Assembly: GCA_002794735.1 (NCBI GenBank)
Contig: NBAZ01000003.1
Span: 1,922,001 to 1,986,000 of the forward strand
From: Pyrrhoderma lamaoense
Lineage: Eukaryota; Basidiomycota; Agaricomycetes; Hymenochaetales; Hymenochaetaceae
Reading direction: 5' to 3'
DNA length: 64,000 bases
The translations under genes were made by a program, and so were the position numbers. Below, piece after piece: positions 59,449 through 64,000 of this stretch (positions are counted from its first letter, which is position 1; every line of letters begins with the position of its first letter). Below the pieces are notes generated by a model that saw only the letters and a program-made list of their open reading frames with translations, had not been told where the DNA came from and did no database searches.

Positions 59449-59921
59449 ACTGGACCAGTGTCAAGGATATAAAGAGCTGTATCAGATTGTAGTTTTGTCC
59501 TACAGACGTGACTTATAACTCGAAACCAATTTAGTCGCGAATCCAAATGTCAAACGATCACGTGCTCTGATGCAAAATTGGGATCTTTCTTCATTAAGTA
59601 ATCGCAATATTTACTATCTAGCCTCGTTTCCCCTTGTTGCTTCAAAAAGTGCCTCAAAAATACCAATCTATGTTTCCACCTCTAAATTTACCCTCTGATA
59701 AAATATGATTTGTAGAATTCTTTCCGAGACGCAACCGGGTAAAAGTCATAATGCGAGTGTTCCAAAACTGTGTATAAATCAATTACACTGGCACTACAAG
59801 TATATTACATGTGTGTAAAAGTCATGAATACCTCAGATTAGACAGATTTTATTGTTATTTTAGAAATATTTATTCTGATTTATGGGTGCCTAACAACCGC
59901 AGTGATCAAGCTGAGAAATAC
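59449..59921. other. Intergenic, TAF12 promoter and MFS 3' flank
   Basis: AT-rich gap between minus-strand genes; no other feature. Confidence 0.4.
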
Positions 59922-61922
59922 TTACGATCTCTCCGAGCGAATAGCCCGGGCCGTGAGAACACATCCCGAGCTGATAAACATGATAGCCTTACGTTACCGC
60001 CAATCTTTGTCAGTCAAATCCCTATTAAAGGGTCTACTTTATGAAAGCTGACTTACAGCGGTTACCGAAATACCAGAGATCCAATTGTAACGAGGACCAA
60101 GAATTGCACCGAGTAGTGGTGCTCCTATCAGATTAGCGATCCCAATGGGAACAAGAGCATATCCTATCCGTTTGCTGTTCATATGATGTAATGGGGCCGC
60201 ATTAATCATGTAATTGAGGGTATGAGAAGATTAATGTGAGCTAGTAGGCCACCTACCCAACGTCAGTATTACTCTGGCTCAATGAAGCTACCATAGGCAT
60301 GTAGACGGAAATCCCTATAATTTAGTCTTAGTTCATGCTATATAGTGAATTGAGAACAAGTAAGTATTCGGACCTCCACCAGTAAAAAATCCGGACCTTT
60401 GATATCTATTAGTATTTGTTACGGAGAGCATGAGAAATGCTATTGATATAACCTACAGAATTGCGAAAAAGACCAAACCAACCGGATGATCGCTAACAAG
60501 CATAGTAAACATTGATAAGCCTGGGTAAGTAGGTTGATGAGCGCAGATAACAATATGTAATCTATCCAAAGTACCGCTCAAAAACACACAGATCACGAAT
60601 ACGGCTTGTGGCCCAAGCTTCGCTTTGTCTGCGAAATAGTTTGGGATGATACGACCGATACAACTCGCACCATTCAATATAGCAATGGAGTAGTAGGCTA
60701 GGTCAGCATTGATTCCATGCAACCTAGCATACAGTTGAATGTAGAAAACATTGAAGTAAGAACCAGCAGCGAATAAAAAGCCAGCCACGAGGGTGAGAAT
60801 GTAGGGTGTATCCCATAAATCACGCCAGCGACTGCGGTTAGAATCAGGACGGTCAGTAACAGATGTTGATACAGGGATAGCGATTTCCCATCTTCTATTA
60901 CATTCTTTTCATCTTTATGAGGGTATGGTGCTTCCACGTTTAAGGTGATTTCGGAGTTCACCGCAGATTTCCCTGTGGCTGGGTCAGTCACAAGTAAGTT
61001 TGCGAGGATTAGACCTCCCATTGTGATGAACGCTGTGACTCGTATGCCCCAGATAAAGCCAGCTGGCCCATGGATGAGTTTATTGAGTGTTACTAAAAAT
61101 ATATCAGACGATGAAGGAAATCCCACTCGACAGATGATAATTACTAGAATATATGATGCCCCCTGAGGATGCTCCTGAGGATACAATACCCTTTTACGGC
61201 ATAAAATTAGGATGATGCGTAATGGAGTAATCTAGAATTTACCATTGCAAGAGCTTTTCGCTTATGAAAATGTCTTGATACCACAGTTGTTGCTGTAAGG
61301 AATAGAAATCCTATCCCGATGCCGATACCTACTCCTTGAGCCAGGAAAACCTGAGGAAGCTGCACTAAGTAGTGACTATATGCATGTAGAGAGATATATT
61401 ATTTTACTTGATAATACGAGTTTCTTTCACACAAGGAGAGAAGAAAGAAGCTAGTTATTCGTCATAAAATATTTAAACCTCTATGATCTTATGTCCGCAC
61501 CTGATTGATAAAACAAAGCTTCCCGAAAAAACTAAATGTTTAAAATAACCTTTATCGAAGCTACAAGTAATCGTAACTTAAGCATAATTCGCACTTATTG
61601 ATGTTTACTAACAGTATACCAGATAAAGGACCCAGACAGAGCTCAAATAGTAACTGAGTACCCCCGACCCAACTGATTTGAGACGCAGTAAAATGGTTCA
61701 ACCAAACTTCAGTATAAAAGTCTTGAAATACGCCAAATGCTGCTATCTATGTTAGGAAAAAGATGTTTAGTTTGGGGAAAGCCCTATATTACAGATGTGA
61801 CTTGCTATGCCAGAGGAGAAAAATGTTAACAAAAAACTTCCTGCAACGGTAAGCCACGCTCTCAGATGTCCTACAGGGTAGTCAGCACATTCAACTATTC
61901 GTATAACGGAATCTCGAGTCAT
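59922..61922 (-). CDS. MFS transporter, monocarboxylate-transporter (MCT) type
   Basis: This belongs to the fungal MCT/Mch group of major facilitators; the substrate is unknown (monocarboxylates, riboflavin and others are known in the family). The start at 61922 gives MTRDSVIRIVECADYPVGHL and TM1 (LTVAGSFLLTFFSSGI). Later exons read FGVFQDFYTEVWLNHFTASQ, ISWVGGTQLLFELCLGPLSG, AGFLFAAGSYFNVFYIQLYA, YYSIAILNGASCIGRIIPNY, HPVGLVFFAILYGFFTGGG, ISVYMPMVASLSQSNTDVG and RIGYALVPIGIANLIGAPLL. This is the usual order for the family. A single missing base at 60887-60889 separates VIEDG from EIAIPVSTSVTDRPDSNRSR, the cytoplasmic loop. The last exon ends VLTARAIRSERS, stop at 59922-59924. Exon limits in the middle are approximate. 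Confidence 0.88.
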
Positions 61923-62644
61923 GGTCGATTAGTATTTGAGTAATAAGCTGGTAGGGTGATTCGTTATAAGGAAGGGCTGCTCAGTTATAAGGCAAAGTGG
62001 GGAAAGGAAAAGGGGGAAGAGGGAATATATATGAATCATGAAAAACTAAATTTAACATCACCCCTAACCTTACTTTGATACTTCACGTTTGGATGCAGAA
62101 GTGAAAGTATGTTTGAAACGAAACAACAGATACCTTTACAGTAGTGCCCTTACCCTCTTAGCATGGACAGAGCTAACACCTCAGTCGAGTCGGCTACACG
62201 GTGTAGTATACGTCGTGCAAACATGCCAGATATTCACAAGAAGTTAGCTGTCATATAAGGTGAAGTACACACTTAGTACATATCCGGAGTCTACGTCATG
62301 ATTAGGTTGTATATCAACTAGAACTGGATGCTGAATTCTTCGCAATACCCATACGACCTAAACCTGTCTTATTACTGGTTCAGTTGTAAAAATAATAGTC
62401 CACACAAGAGAATTCCGCAGAGAAATAAGGATACATGAAAAAAAATACAGGTATGAGAGAAGAAACTGAAAAAGGGAAAATATCGGGGAGAGTGAGAAGG
62501 ATTTCGTAAGTTCGACAGTCTGCCGTGAAGTCTTTAATGAACACGACGTACCAAGCGTGGGGATGTGAAGCGTAAACACGTACAAACGTCATGAATCTCA
62601 TATAAGATTAACTAGAGAAAATAAAAACGTAAAATATGATACAT
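61923..62644. other. Intergenic, MFS promoter and TAF7 3' flank
   Basis: No gene recognised; short chance frames only. Confidence 0.4.
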
Positions 62645-64000
62645 TCAATCGGAGTCCATTTCACCTCCATCATCTCCGTCGTCGTCGTCAATAGGTTCTG
62701 ATTCGCCACGAGGCATACCTTCTTTCCGCATCCTCTGCTGTTCGCTGAGTTCGTCACGAGAGAGAAGTTTGGAGTCCAGATCTGCCTGAAGCTTCTTAAG
62801 AGCATCTTCAAATCGGCGCTATTTCAATTCAGATTAGTATTCACCAAGGACAAAACTTGGCGTTTTGGGGATCTAAGCTTACTCTTATCAATGGGTTGGC
62901 CGAGCTTGCAATTTCTGCATTCTTCTTTGCGACAGCAGCCTCCAAGTCCCGAATTTCCTCATTCAACAGTCGTCGTGACTGAGCGTCCTCGTCGTCCTCA
63001 TCCTCATCCTCGTCCTCATCTTCATCACTTCCATCTTCGTCATCCTCATCGCCCTCATCGCCCTCTTCATCACCCTCTTCACCCTCATCACCTAATGCAA
63101 GATCCAATTCCGCAGCAAGCTCCTCATCAATTTCACCTTCATCCTCGTCTTCCATACCATAGTCATCTGCACCTGCACCGGGAGTGGGAGCGTCAATAGC
63201 GTCGGAACCTGCTATACCCTGTTCTATTTCATTTGGTTCTTGTTCCATGAATTCAGAATCAGAGAGATCTGGGTTAACATTTTCCAGGACAGCTAAAATA
63301 CGGGTTATGAGATATAGATAGTATATCTGGTAAAGTCAACTAACTATACTGGACTTGACTTGCTTTTGCATCCTCTTCAAGGAGACGTTCAACTTCTTGT
63401 TCTACTGTTTCTATAGTCTGGATTGAAGGACATTTTAACGAACGTCTAGAGGAGATTTAGTAGTATTCATACCCTTTTATTCACTCTCTTCCTAAATCTT
63501 CGTTTTCGAACATGATGGAGTGGAGGAGTGACACCATGAGGCCATATATACTCGTCGATATTAAATCCCCTTTGATTAGATACGACATCCTCTGACTCAA
63601 TTTTGTCCTCTACAACTAGCATCTGCAATTTCGTTAGCTAAGGGAATCTAAAAATGGAAGATTGATTACCTGACATATATCGGCTACCTTAAACATTTGC
63701 TTATTATCCAAGGTCTTTTGGGATTCTATGATGCACGGAAGATCAACTAGTTTTGAAGAATAAAGATTGTTTCCTATGTGAAAAACAGCCCTGCGAGAGT
63801 CTTTCCCCAGAATGAGTACAAGTAGTACATTGGTATGTCCGAGTGAAAACGTACCCTTAAACTTAAACCAGACATCGCTACCAACGTCTCGAGCCGCCAC
63901 TGCCTTTCTTAATTTTTCACAGTCTTCCCCTGGTGGCATTCTAAGTATAAATTGCTCTTCGAAGGCCAGGTCTTCATCATCCGAATCCAATTCACGGTCA
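62645..64000 (-). CDS. TAF7: TFIID subunit TAF7, 5' end beyond window
   Basis: TAF7 binds TAF1 and controls its activity in TFIID. The most upstream visible sequence is DSDDEDLAFEEQFILRMPPG, the start of the TAFII55 domain. It continues AVFHIGNNLYSSKLVDLPCI and ESQKTLDNKQMFKVADICQ, both diagnostic. The next exon has YIWPHGVTPPLHHVRKRRFR, the conserved TAF7 core with basic stretch. After small exons comes a long acidic run (Glu/Asp, about 63000-63150), then a C-terminal coiled coil (RLLNEEIRDLEAAVAKKNAE and LKKLQADLDSKLLSRDELSE). Stop at 62645-62647. The true start may lie to the right of 64000, since the frame is open at the edge. Confidence 0.93.

Overview
This window is nuclear DNA of a filamentous basidiomycete. 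Agaricomycotina is likely, because a DUF6534-type membrane protein and a membrane-anchored Smr pair are present. Genes lie on both strands, are split by many short GT-AG introns (mostly about 50-70 nt), and encode typical fungal proteins (PRM1, ILV6, HMT1-like ABC transporter, GH71, GH92, TAF7, TAF12). Identity rests on recognising conserved protein motifs by eye; no database search was run and the species is not determined.

Layout. 1-15 kb: 5' end of ILV6 (acetolactate synthase regulatory subunit, cut by the left edge), an SV2-like MFS transporter, an initiator-like tRNA-Met, a CNT nucleoside transporter and an NAD kinase with long disordered flanks. 15-22.9 kb: a gene-poor 3.8 kb gap holding a 105-nt A homopolymer, then a GH71 alpha-1,3-glucanase and an MBIP-like protein. 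25-32.2 kb: a glycine-rich RRM protein with a 30-nt microexon, an HMT1/ABCB6-type ABC half-transporter and a small unknown gene. 32.9-44.3 kb: a DUF6534-type membrane protein, a membrane-anchored DUF1771-Smr protein, PRM1 (cell fusion) and RCC1 (Ran exchange factor). 45-55.7 kb: a paraoxonase-like esterase, a PAQR receptor, a peptidyl-tRNA hydrolase and a GH92 mannosidase. 55.9-64 kb: a second Smr-family paralogue with a degenerate Smr domain, TAF12, an MCT-type MFS transporter and TAF7 (cut by the right edge).

The genes do not form one pathway or a biosynthetic cluster; this looks like ordinary housekeeping chromosome. I saw no transposon, CRISPR array or virus-like gene. The two TFIID subunits are close neighbours, and the two Smr paralogues sit about 18 kb apart on opposite strands.

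The strongest global signal is technical or evolutionary. At least 14 places in ten conserved genes need exactly one extra base to stay in frame, most of them in G or C runs, and never a base fewer. That pattern points to deletion-biased consensus errors, so automatic gene models here will be broken. The most interesting biology is the Smr pair, the RRM gene's microexon with a competing acceptor, and the poly(A) tract.
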